This document shows, piece by piece, positions 1 to 6,673 of a stretch of DNA of 13,515 nucleotides (the stretch's first letter is position 1; the number at the start of each line of letters is the position of its first letter). A model generated the notes under the pieces. It worked only from the letters and a program-made list of their open reading frames with translations, had not been told where the DNA came from and ran no database searches. The DNA comes from Bryobacterales bacterium (lineage in GTDB: Bacteria > Acidobacteriota > Terriglobia > Bryobacterales > Bryobacteraceae): contig DNFG01000417.1 in the NCBI GenBank assembly GCA_003487005.1, positions 451-13,965 of the forward strand, given 5' to 3'. Made by a program: the position numbers and the translations under genes.

Positions 1-11
1 TCTTCCGATCT
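1..11. other. Residual Illumina adapter sequence at contig end
   Basis: The first 11 bases are TCTTCCGATCT, the 3' end of the TruSeq read-1 adapter; on the minus strand they read AGATCGGAAGA, the canonical adapter start. The minus-strand oxidoreductase is in frame up to codon 170 (ending Gly-Asp) exactly at base 12, where the family-like sequence stops. These bases are best treated as non-biological. Confidence 0.88.
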
Positions 12-521
12 ATCGCCGAGGGCGCCGGCGGCGACCATCCGGGCACATTCGGCGAAGTGGGGGGCGCTGCGGTGCTGGAGTCCGGCCATCAGGATGCGGC
101 CGGTGTCGCGGGCGGCGCGGACCATGGCCTGGCCTTCGCGGATGTTGTGGGAGAGGGGTTTTTCGATGAAGACGTCCTTGCCGGCGCGGGCGGCGAGGAC
201 GGCGATGGAAGCGTGCCAGTGGTCCGGGGTGGCGACGACGACGGCGTCGATGTCTTTCCGGTCGAGGAGGCGGCGGAAGTCCTGGACTGCATCGCCGGCG
301 GGGTTGAGACGGGCGCGGGACTCTTCGGCGTTGGGCAGGTAGGGGTCGGCAAAGCCAGCGAATTCGACATCGGGCATCTGGGCCATGAATCCTGCTACGT
401 AGTTGCCCCGGGTGCCGCAACCGGCGAGGGCGAGACGGAGGCGGTCGCTGGCTCCGCGGACACGGGAGGCGGTGAGGGCAGAGAGGGCGGCGGAGGCGAC
501 AAAGCCGCGACGGGGGATCAT
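12..521 (-). CDS. Gfo/Idh/MocA family oxidoreductase, Tat-exported, 3' end missing
   Basis: This is the N-terminal 170 codons of a predicted NAD(P)-dependent sugar or polyol dehydrogenase; the C-terminal substrate domain lies beyond the contig end. A twin-arginine-type leader (PRRGFVAS, residues 3-10, then an Ala-rich stretch) suggests export to the periplasm with cofactor already bound. The Rossmann nucleotide-binding loop GCGTRG lies at residues 34-39, the strand VVVATPDHWH at about 94-103, and the family EKP motif at 120-122 (IEKPLSHN). It starts 10 bp after the stop of the small anchored regulator and is probably co-transcribed with it and the acyl-CoA dehydrogenase upstream. There is no clear Shine-Dalgarno, so translation may depend on coupling. 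The substrate cannot be predicted from this part. Identification of the family is firm; localisation is inferred. Confidence 0.9.
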
Positions 522-531
522 CTGGTCGAGT

Positions 532-1053
532 CTATCGCAACGGGGGGAGGAGGACGGGATAGAGCCAGAACATGAGGAGCGCGCCGGCGAGGATTCCGGC
601 GATGGCGCCGGCGGCGACACGGGGCCAGCAGGGGGGGGGGGCGGCGGGGGAAGATCTGGTGGCAGCGGAGGAGGGCGGTGAGTGAGGTGCAGTTCCGGGG
701 GTTGGTGCAGACTGCGTCCCGGGTTGGCCGCGGCGGTGGGCGGCGATCTGGTACTGGCCACGAGGAAGTTCAAGGATGATGTCGTCTTCGGCGCCGAGGG
801 TGCGGTAGTAGTCGGCGAGGCGAGTGCGGAGGCGGGAGGTCTGGACGCGGACGGTGGAATCGGCGCGGGGGTCGAATTGCTCGCCGCGGCCGAAGACGTC
901 CCGGGCGATCTGGGCCTCACGGACGGATTCGCCGGGTTGTTCGATGGCCGCCTGGGCGAGGTAGCGGAGGAGGCGGCAGAGGGAGTCGGCCGGGGCGAGG
1001 ATAGGGCTGGCGGCGATGCGCTCGGCTTGTTCGCGGGGGTCCAGTTCGATCAT
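532..1053 (-). CDS. Small winged-helix-like protein with C-terminal membrane anchor
   Basis: A 173-residue protein. Residues about 25-105 match, by eye, the N-terminal domain of the TPR regulator at 4811-6655: RLLRYLAQAAIE, VFGRGEQFDPRADSTVRV, SRLRTRLADYY and LPRGQY align with RLAPFLRHLVE, VFQRAADYGPRTDPIVRV, RRLRGRLEEYY and LPKGGY. This domain is usual at the N-terminus of membrane-bound one-component regulators and is presumed to bind DNA. A Pro/Ser/Thr-rich linker (about 108-143) leads to one hydrophobic helix (about 146-168) that ends the protein, so there is no sensor domain. The ATG at 1053 overlaps the upstream dehydrogenase stop (ATGA), which favours it over an ATG at 1089. The linker contains an 11-C tract. 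It could be a tethered regulator, an inhibitor of larger paralogues, or a truncated regulator. The function is inferred. Confidence 0.75.
   Translation of the reverse strand: MIELDPREQAERIAASPILAPADSLCRLLRYLAQAAIEQPGESVREAQIARDVFGRGEQFDPRADSTVRVQTSRLRTRLADYYRTLGAEDDIILELPRGQYQIAAHRRGQPGTQSAPTPGTAPHSPPSSAATRSSPAAPPPCWPRVAAGAIAGILAGALLMFWLYPVLLPPLR
631..641 (-). repeat. C11 homopolymer tract inside a coding region
   Basis: There are eleven consecutive C on the coding strand (G on plus), in the proline-rich linker just before the membrane helix of the small anchored regulator. The present length keeps the membrane helix in frame. Such tracts are prone to slippage and to sequencing error. Confidence 0.9.
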
Positions 1054-2009
1054 GGCTCGGAGGGGCGGTGGACGCCAAGACGGAGACATTCAATCAGGAA
1101 GCGGTCGCGGCGGGCACGGACGGCGGCGGGGCTTTTGGCGGACCAGTCGTAGAAGCCCTGACCGGCGGCGGCGCCGGTCTCGCCGGCGGCGATCTTGCGG
1201 TCAAAGAGGTCGGGGGCGCGGGGATCGTTGTTGAGATCGCGGGCGGCGTAGTCGCAGACCGCCCGAGCGAGGGGGAGACCGACGAGGTCGACGTGTTCGA
1301 GGATGCCGTAGGCCGGGAGGCGGATGCCGAAGCCGAGGCGGGCAGCGGTGTCGACATCTTCGGCCGTGGCGATGCCTTCCTGGATGATGTGGACGGCTTC
1401 GCGAAAGAGGGCCATCTGAAGACGGTTGCCGAGCTGGCCGGGGCGGTCCTTTTTGACGAGGACGGGGACTTTGCCGCAGCGGAGGAGGAGGTCGCGGGTT
1501 TGGATGGCGAGTTCGGGGGCGGTCTGGGCGCCGCAGACGATTTCGACGAGGGGCATCAAGTGGGGCGGGTTCCAGAAGTGAGTCGTGAGGACGCGTTCGG
1601 GGCGGGCGCAGCGGACGGCGATTTGCGTGATGCTGAGGCCGGAGGTATTGGAGGCGAGGATGGCGGTGGGCGGGGCGAGGCGGTCGAGTTCGGCGAAGAG
1701 ATTCTGTTTGAGTTCCATGTCCTCGGGCACGGATTCGATGATGAGGGCGGCGCGGGCGGCGGCGGCGGGAAGATCGCTGGAAGCAGCGAGGCGCGGAAGG
1801 GCGGCGGCGGCGTCATCGGGGGTGACGAGTTGATGAGAAAGGAGGGTGTCCAGGAGAGTGTGACTGGTCTGGAGACCGAAGGCGGCAGAATCATCCGAAC
1901 GACTGACAAGAGTGACATCAAAGCCGCCGAGGGCAAGGGAGACGGCGATGCCGGGACCCATCATGCCGGTGCCGAGGACGGCGGCGTGGGCGGAAAGCGG
2001 ATCGGTCAT
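1050..2009 (-). CDS. 3-hydroxyacyl-CoA dehydrogenase family protein (NAD-dependent)
   Basis: From the ATG at 2009 the protein has 319 residues, the normal size for single-function 3-hydroxyacyl-CoA, 3-hydroxybutyryl-CoA or L-gulonate 3-dehydrogenases. It has the NAD-binding loop GTGMMG (13-18), ASNTSGLS (119-126; Ser123 is at the catalytic serine position), HFWNPP (144-149; His144 and Asn147 catalytic), Glu156 exactly 12 residues after the His as in the family, and the C-terminal helical domain (KKDRPGQLGNRLQMALFREA and onward). It oxidises a 3-hydroxy group using NAD+; the HFWNPP variant also occurs in relatives acting on non-CoA substrates, so the exact substrate is open. In-frame ATGs at 2021 and 2045 are alternatives, none with a good Shine-Dalgarno; 2009 leaves a typical short lead before the Rossmann strand. 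It is the first gene of a minus-strand operon, divergent from the sulfatase. Confidence 0.9.
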   Translation of the reverse strand: MTDPLSAHAAVLGTGMMGPGIAVSLALGGFDVTLVSRSDDSAAFGLQTSHTLLDTLLSHQLVTPDDAAAALPRLAASSDLPAAAARAALIIESVPEDMELKQNLFAELDRLAPPTAILASNTSGLSITQIAVRCARPERVLTTHFWNPPHLMPLVEIVCGAQTAPELAIQTRDLLLRCGKVPVLVKKDRPGQLGNRLQMALFREAVHIIQEGIATAEDVDTAARLGFGIRLPAYGILEHVDLVGLPLARAVCDYAARDLNNDPRAPDLFDRKIAAGETGAAAGQGFYDWSAKSPAAVRARRDRFLIECLRLGVHRPSEP

Positions 2010-2045
2010 AAGAATCGCCATGATATCGCAGAGCGGATCGGCCAT
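1992..2045 (-). repeat. Imperfect in-frame direct repeat around the dehydrogenase start
   Basis: On the minus strand the 18 bases from the ATG at 2045 and the 18 bases from the ATG at 2009 agree at 15 positions. The two copies are offset by 36 bp, so they are in the same frame. The encoded 12-residue units start MADPL and MTDPL and share 6 of 12 residues. Both copies begin with a possible start codon, which is why the true start is uncertain. Confidence 0.7.
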
Positions 2046-2064
2046 GGGCACGGCTGAGATGTGA

Positions 2065-2070
2065 TACAAC
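2065..2070 (+). promoter_or_regulatory. Possible -10 element of the sulfatase gene
   Basis: TACAAC (4 of 6 to TATAAT) ends 9 bases before the ATG at 2079, so transcription would begin almost at the start codon. No -35 box and no Shine-Dalgarno are evident. Support comes mainly from the similar arrangement at other genes of this window. Confidence 0.3.
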
Positions 2071-2078
2071 CCTGAAAC

Positions 2079-3533
2079 ATGGAAATGACGCGGCGAGGAT
2101 TTGGAGCGCTGGCCCTGAGTGGGCTGGGCGCGGGGGCGCTACTCCGGGGACAGGCGACGATGCCGAACATCGTGCTGGTGATGGCCGATGATCTGGGGTA
2201 CGGAGACGCGGGCTGTTACAACCCGGATGCGAAGTTCCGGACGCCGAACATTGACCGGATTGCGCGGGAGGGGGTTCGTTTCACGGATGCACATTCGCCT
2301 TCGTCGGTATGCACGCCGACGCGCTACGGGCTGCTGACGGGGCGGTATTGCTGGCGAAGCCGGATGAAGCAGGGGGTGTTGAACGGGTGGTCGCCGAACC
2401 TGATCGAGGAGGGGCGCGAGACGCTGGCAACGCTGGCGAAGCGGCGGAACTACGCGACGGGCGGGTTTGGGAAGTGGCACCTGGGCTTGGGGACAGCGGA
2501 GAAGACGGAGTACGAGAAGGAACAACGGCCTTCGCCGAACGATCACGGGTTTGATGAGTACTTCGGGATACCGGCGTCGCTGGACATGCCGCCATACCTG
2601 TTCTTCCACAACCGGCGGGCGGTGGAGTTGCCGACATCGACGATCCCGGACAATGGCGCGCCGCCGCGGGGGCCGTTCTGGCGCGGGGGGCCAATCGCGC
2701 CGTCGTTCAAGATGGAGGACGTACTGCCGAAGTGCGTGGACCGGGCGTGCGAGTTTATCGCGCGGCAGGCGCGGCGGCGGCCGTTTTTCACGTACGTGCC
2801 GTTTGCCTCGCCGCACACGCCGTGGGTGCCGAACAAGGAGTTCGTGGACCGGTCACCGGCGGGTCTGTATGGCGATTTCATGCAGGAAGTGGACGCAGGG
2901 GTGGGCCGGATTCTGAAGCAACTGGACGACGCGGGAGTGGCGAACGAGACGCTGGTGATCCTGACGAGCGACAACGGCACGCCATGGGCGGAGATCGATG
3001 CGCGGAATGCAAACGGGCATTGGGCGAATGCACCCTGGCGGGGGCAGAAGGGCGACGCCTTCGAAGGGGGGCACCGGGTGCCGTTCGTGGCGCGGTGGCC
3101 GGGGCGGATCCGGGCGGGGCGGGTGGAAGACGAGACGTTGTGCCTGACGGACATGTTCGCCACGATGGCGGCGATTCTGGATGTGCCGCTCGGCGGCGGG
3201 ATGGGTGAGGACAGTTTCAACATGCTGCCGGCGCTGCTGGGCGAGAAGCGAAGCGGTCCGCTGCGGGAGGCGACGGTCCATCACAGTTCGCGGGCGGCGT
3301 ACGCCATCCGGCAGGGGGATTGGAAGCTGATCGAGGGGCTGGGTTCGGGCGGGTTTACGCAACCGGCAGTGGTGAAACCGGGGCCAGATGACCCGCCGGG
3401 GCAGTTGTACAACCTGCGCGAAGATCCGAAGGAGACGCGGAACCTGTGGAAGGAGCGGCCGGCGGAGGTCCAGCGGCTGGGTGCGCTGCTGGACCGGTAC
3501 CGGCAGGGCAGCGGGTCGCGGCCGGGGGTTTAG
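2079..3533 (+). CDS. Secreted sulfatase (type I, Cys-type), Tat signal
   Basis: A 484-residue alkaline-phosphatase-superfamily sulfatase, predicted to hydrolyse sulfate esters on a sugar or aryl substrate in the periplasm or outside the cell. The N-terminus has a twin-arginine leader (TRRGFGAL, 4-11, then a hydrophobic stretch to about 24). The metal-binding DD is at 37-38 in VMADDLGYGD. The signature CTPTR (78-82) fits C-x-P-x-R, so Cys78 should be converted to formylglycine by a maturase that is not in this window. Other expected active-site residues are visible: Lys132 and His134 (GKWHLG), His246 (SPHTPW), Asp298-Asn299 (TSDNG) and Lys324 (WRGQKG). The C-terminal QLYNLREDPKETRNL is typical of the family. 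A second ATG at 2085 is possible. Its stop overlaps that of the convergent acyltransferase. The substrate is unknown. Confidence 0.95.
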   Translation: MEMTRRGFGALALSGLGAGALLRGQATMPNIVLVMADDLGYGDAGCYNPDAKFRTPNIDRIAREGVRFTDAHSPSSVCTPTRYGLLTGRYCWRSRMKQGVLNGWSPNLIEEGRETLATLAKRRNYATGGFGKWHLGLGTAEKTEYEKEQRPSPNDHGFDEYFGIPASLDMPPYLFFHNRRAVELPTSTIPDNGAPPRGPFWRGGPIAPSFKMEDVLPKCVDRACEFIARQARRRPFFTYVPFASPHTPWVPNKEFVDRSPAGLYGDFMQEVDAGVGRILKQLDDAGVANETLVILTSDNGTPWAEIDARNANGHWANAPWRGQKGDAFEGGHRVPFVARWPGRIRAGRVEDETLCLTDMFATMAAILDVPLGGGMGEDSFNMLPALLGEKRSGPLREATVHHSSRAAYAIRQGDWKLIEGLGSGGFTQPAVVKPGPDDPPGQLYNLREDPKETRNLWKERPAEVQRLGALLDRYRQGSGSRPGV

Positions 3534-4726
3534 TCGCCGGCGGGTTCGGGGCAGGTTTGCGGCGGGACGGGCTGTTGGTGGAGAACGGGCAGGCCCCGGG
3601 GATGGCGGCGGCCATTGAGAATGACGCCGACCCAGGTGGGGCGCGCCCAGCGGTCGTAGGTCCAATAGAGGGCCGGGACGGCGAAGGCGATGCCGAGGAG
3701 GAATTTGACGAAGGCGGGGGCAGGCAGGGCGGTCATGGGCAGTTGGATGGTGACGAGAGCGATGGGGTGGACGAGGTAGACCCAGTAGGCGGAATCGGAG
3801 AGGTAGCGGCTGAGGGGGCTGGGTTCGGAACAGCGGCGGAGGAAGAGGCCGATGAGGCCGTAGATCATGAGCCAGCAGGTGAGGGCTGTGCCGGCGGCGA
3901 CGGTGAGAAAGGGCGTCCAGAGGCGGGTGTCGCGGTTTTCGAGTTCGGTGATGATGGCGACGAGAGTGGGGGCGAGCAGGGCGATGGCTGCGAGGATTTC
4001 GGGCCAGCCGCCACGGCGGAGCGAGGGGAGGAGTTCGCGGTTGCGGTAGAGGCCCCAGCCGAAGGCGAAGAAGACGAAGTAGGCGGCGACGACGTGCCAG
4101 TGAGGGGTGAAGCCCTTGGGGGTGTCGAGGACGCCGGCTTCGGTCATCAGAAGAGTGAGGAAGGTGAGGGGGGCGAGGGCGGCCCAACCCCAGCGGGCGG
4201 TGAGGACGCGGCGAAGGGCGGGGTGGTCGAGGCGGTCGAGAAAACGCATCAGGGGAAGGGCGAGGAGGAGAGTCCAGAGCAGGGTTTCGAGGAACCACAT
4301 GTGACCGGGTTCGAGGGTCTGGCCGAAGCGGCCGCTGGCGAACCAGTTGAGGGTGGCGGCGAAGGGTTCGGGTCCACGGGCAGCGAAGTGGCTGTAGAGG
4401 CTGAAGGCGCGGAGGATGGGGAAGATGGAGATGAGGGCGAGGAGGAAGGGGACGCCGAGGCGGGCCATCCGGTTTTCGAGCATGGCCTGCCAGCCGCGCT
4501 TTTCTTTGAGGAGACAGGCGAAGAAACCGGCCATCACGAAGAAGACGGGGAGGCGAAAGGCGTGGACAAAGAGGATGAGAGCATCGGCCCAGCGGCCGGT
4601 TTGGGGGTCCTTCATCCACCAGACGCCGTCGATGGTGGAGTACATGGTGGCGCTGTGGAGGAGGACGCCGAGGAGCATCATGGAGCCTCGGAGAGAATCG
4701 AAGGCGTGGTAGCGATCGTGGTGCAT
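3530..4726 (-). CDS. Membrane acyltransferase, acyltransferase-3 / OpgC-like
   Basis: A 398-residue polytopic membrane protein with about ten hydrophobic segments. It opens with RYHAFDSLRG (5-14) and LLGVLLHSA, continues with LPVFFVMAGFFACLL (59-73), and has the late motif SAYWVYLVHPIAL (312-324). This is the pattern of the acyltransferase-3 family, closest in style to OpgC/MdoC, which succinylates periplasmic glucans. It probably transfers an acyl group to an envelope or exported polysaccharide; donor and acceptor are unknown. The tail after about residue 365 is polar and proline-rich. It converges on the sulfatase gene, with stop codons TAA (3532-3530, minus) and TAG (3531-3533, plus) overlapping. 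It diverges from the TPR regulator gene, separated by 84 bp. I see no clear Shine-Dalgarno before its ATG. Confidence 0.88.
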   Translation of the reverse strand: MHHDRYHAFDSLRGSMMLLGVLLHSATMYSTIDGVWWMKDPQTGRWADALILFVHAFRLPVFFVMAGFFACLLKEKRGWQAMLENRMARLGVPFLLALISIFPILRAFSLYSHFAARGPEPFAATLNWFASGRFGQTLEPGHMWFLETLLWTLLLALPLMRFLDRLDHPALRRVLTARWGWAALAPLTFLTLLMTEAGVLDTPKGFTPHWHVVAAYFVFFAFGWGLYRNRELLPSLRRGGWPEILAAIALLAPTLVAIITELENRDTRLWTPFLTVAAGTALTCWLMIYGLIGLFLRRCSEPSPLSRYLSDSAYWVYLVHPIALVTIQLPMTALPAPAFVKFLLGIAFAVPALYWTYDRWARPTWVGVILNGRRHPRGLPVLHQQPVPPQTCPEPAGD

Positions 4727-4785
4727 GATTCAAAGTTTGCGGGGGTTTGGGGAGGAAAACGAGTAGCGCGGGGTAGAATTAACGG

Positions 4786-4791
4786 TATAAT
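4786..4791 (+). promoter_or_regulatory. Perfect -10 hexamer upstream of the TPR regulator
   Basis: TATAAT matches the sigma-70 -10 consensus in full and lies in an AT-rich island (4774-4791) inside otherwise GC-rich DNA. The position 17 bp upstream (4763-4768) shows no recognisable -35 box. It ends 20 bases before the ATG at 4811, giving a leader of roughly 12-14 nt with no Shine-Dalgarno. Confidence 0.6.
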
Positions 4792-4810
4792 CTGCGCGTA
4801 ACCGATTGAA

Positions 4811-6655
4811 ATGACAACGACTGAGCCAACGAAGGAGCAGGTGCGGGCGGAGCTGGAGCGGGTGCTGGCCGCGCCTGGATTTCGCGAGGCGGGACGGCTG
4901 GCGCCGTTCCTGCGGCACCTGGTGGAACGGGCTCTGGAGGGGGAAACGGCGGGATTAAAGGAGTCGGTGCTGGGGGTGGAGGTATTCCAGCGGGCGGCGG
5001 ATTATGGTCCGCGGACGGACCCGATTGTGCGGGTGGAGGCGCGGCGGTTGCGGGGGCGGTTGGAGGAATACTACCAGGGCGAAGGAGCGGCGAATCCGGT
5101 GCGACTGACGCTGCCGAAGGGTGGGTATGTGCCGGTGTTCCAGGTGGTGGACCAGAGGCCGGGGCGGGGCGGGGAGACGGTCTTCCGGATGAGGAAGGCG
5201 GCGTTGCTGGCCGGGGTGCTGGTCCCGATGTTGGCGGTGGGTTTGCTGATCGTGGCGAGGTGGGGGGGCACGCCGGGGCGGCCGGAGGTGACGGCGGTGG
5301 CGGTGCTGCCGTTCCGGAGTCTGGACGCGGACCCGGCGAACGACTATTTCGCGGAGGGGATGACGGAGGAGCTGATCGACCGTTTGGGGAGGCTGCCGGA
5401 ATTGAGCGTGGCGGCGCGGGGGTTAACGGCGGGGTACCGGGGCGACAACGTGGATCCGCGGGAGGCGGCGCGGGCGTTGGGGGTGTCGGTGGTGGTGGAG
5501 GGGAGCGTCCGGAGGCAACAGGACAGGCTGCGGGTTTCGGCACGGCTGGTGGATGCGGCGACGGGGAGCGCGTTGTGGACGGAGGTCTATGACCGGCCGG
5601 CGGGGGACGTTTTTGCGATTCAGGACGAGATTGCGGCGTCGGTGGCAAACGCTTTGCGGGTGCGGGTGAAGCCGCCGGTGGCGCCGGTTCCCAGCCGGTA
5701 CACGGCCAATCTGGAGGCGTACCAGAGCTATTTGAAGGCGCGGCAGCAGGCGAACCGGTACTCAGCGGAGGGCTTTGAACAGGCCGTGCGGCATTATCGC
5801 GAGGCGTTGGCCGTGCAGTCGGACTACGCACCGGCGCTGGCGGGTCTGAGCCAGGTCTACGCACTGGCGTTCTACTACAACGCGCTGCCGCCGGGTGTGG
5901 CCCCGAGTGAACCGCGACGGCTGGCGGAGCGGGCGATTGCGATCGACCCGGCGCTGGCGGAGGCGCACGCGGCTCTGGGAATGGTGCTCGGAGTGGGCGA
6001 TTTCAAGTGGAAAGAGGCGGAGGCGGCGGCGCGGCAGGCGATTGACCTGGATCCGCGTTCGGCGCTGGCACACGGGTTGTTCGCGGCGGCGGTCTTGATG
6101 CCGCAGCGTCGGTTTCCAGAGGCGCTGGCTTCGTTCCGGCGGGCACTCGAGATCGAGCCGCAGTTGTCGTATCTGAATTTCACCTACGCGTTCGCGCTGC
6201 TGGCATCGGGTGACACCACGGCAGCGATCGAGCAATACCGGCGGACTCTGTCGCTGCAGAATGTGCACCCCGACATGGAGTGGGATTACGGGATGGCGCT
6301 GGGGTTTGCGGGACGGCACGCGGAAGCGGCGGAGGCGTTCGCGCGGGCGGACCGGTTGCGCGGCAACGCACCAGGGCGGCCGTTCGGGATAGCGGCGTTG
6401 CTGGCGGGCAACCGGGCGCAGGCGCTTCTGGACGCGCCGCGCGTGGATCAGGCAGCACGCGAGCGGCGGACTTCGCGGATGGAAGCGGCGCGGCTGTGGG
6501 CGATGCTGGGGGAGAGGGATCGGGCGATGGAATGGCTGGAGCGGGCGTGTGCCGCGGGCGAGACGCAGGCGGTGTGGATCCGGGCCGATCCCCGGCTGAG
6601 GTCGCTCCAGGATGACCCGCGGCTGCATGCTTTGGCGTCGAAATTGGGGCTCTGA
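4811..6655 (+). CDS. Membrane-bound regulator: winged-helix-like / TM / TolB-like / TPR
   Basis: A 614-residue protein with four parts. Residues 1-110 are the presumed DNA-binding domain (VFQRAADYGPRTDPIVRVEARR, then LPKGGYVPVF at 101-110). One membrane helix lies at about 130-148. A TolB/FlgO-like region at about 162-285 begins AVAVLPFRSLDADPANDYFA and includes the AEGMTEELIDRL, LGVSVVVEGSVRR and GSALWTEVYDR blocks seen in CadC-like and adenylate-cyclase-associated proteins. TPR-type helical repeats run from about 299 to 580 (for example ALAEAHAALGMVLG; FPEALASFRRALEIEP), with a typical closing segment LRSLQDDPRLHAL. The layout predicts a cytoplasmic DNA-binding head and a periplasmic protein-interaction sensor, like CadC/ToxR one-component regulators. 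The signal and targets are unknown. It may act on the adjacent divergent acyltransferase or the genes downstream. No nucleotide-cyclase domain is present, though relatives are often mislabelled so. Confidence 0.88.
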   Translation: MTTTEPTKEQVRAELERVLAAPGFREAGRLAPFLRHLVERALEGETAGLKESVLGVEVFQRAADYGPRTDPIVRVEARRLRGRLEEYYQGEGAANPVRLTLPKGGYVPVFQVVDQRPGRGGETVFRMRKAALLAGVLVPMLAVGLLIVARWGGTPGRPEVTAVAVLPFRSLDADPANDYFAEGMTEELIDRLGRLPELSVAARGLTAGYRGDNVDPREAARALGVSVVVEGSVRRQQDRLRVSARLVDAATGSALWTEVYDRPAGDVFAIQDEIAASVANALRVRVKPPVAPVPSRYTANLEAYQSYLKARQQANRYSAEGFEQAVRHYREALAVQSDYAPALAGLSQVYALAFYYNALPPGVAPSEPRRLAERAIAIDPALAEAHAALGMVLGVGDFKWKEAEAAARQAIDLDPRSALAHGLFAAAVLMPQRRFPEALASFRRALEIEPQLSYLNFTYAFALLASGDTTAAIEQYRRTLSLQNVHPDMEWDYGMALGFAGRHAEAAEAFARADRLRGNAPGRPFGIAALLAGNRAQALLDAPRVDQAARERRTSRMEAARLWAMLGERDRAMEWLERACAAGETQAVWIRADPRLRSLQDDPRLHALASKLGL

Positions 6656-6661
6656 GGGCCT

Positions 6662-6667
6662 CATAAT
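6662..6667 (+). promoter_or_regulatory. Possible -10 element giving a leaderless mRNA
   Basis: CATAAT (5 of 6 to consensus) ends 7 bases before the ATG at 6674, so the expected transcription start falls on the start codon itself. A GGGGAG directly abuts the ATG, too close for a normal Shine-Dalgarno. The gene could equally be read through from the regulator that ends at 6655. Confidence 0.4.
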
Positions 6668-6673
6668 GGGGAG

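Noticed and set aside
1054..1089. Upstream start (1089) for the small anchored regulator
   Set aside because: It would add a 12-residue Pro/Arg-rich extension and overlap the dehydrogenase by 40 bp; the ATGA overlap at 1053 and alignment with the paralogue favour the later start.
1068..2057. 329-codon plus-strand frame antisense to the dehydrogenase
   Set aside because: Gly/Asp/Glu-rich low-complexity translation mirroring the real gene; no motif.
2853..4733. 626-codon minus-strand open frame running through the acyltransferase and into the sulfatase
   Set aside because: It is an out-of-frame shadow made of Pro/Arg/His-rich low-complexity sequence, typical of GC-rich DNA, and overlaps two well-supported genes.
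3446..4801. 451-codon plus-strand frame antisense to the acyltransferase
   Set aside because: Gly/Glu-rich, without family motifs, fully antisense to a clear membrane protein gene.
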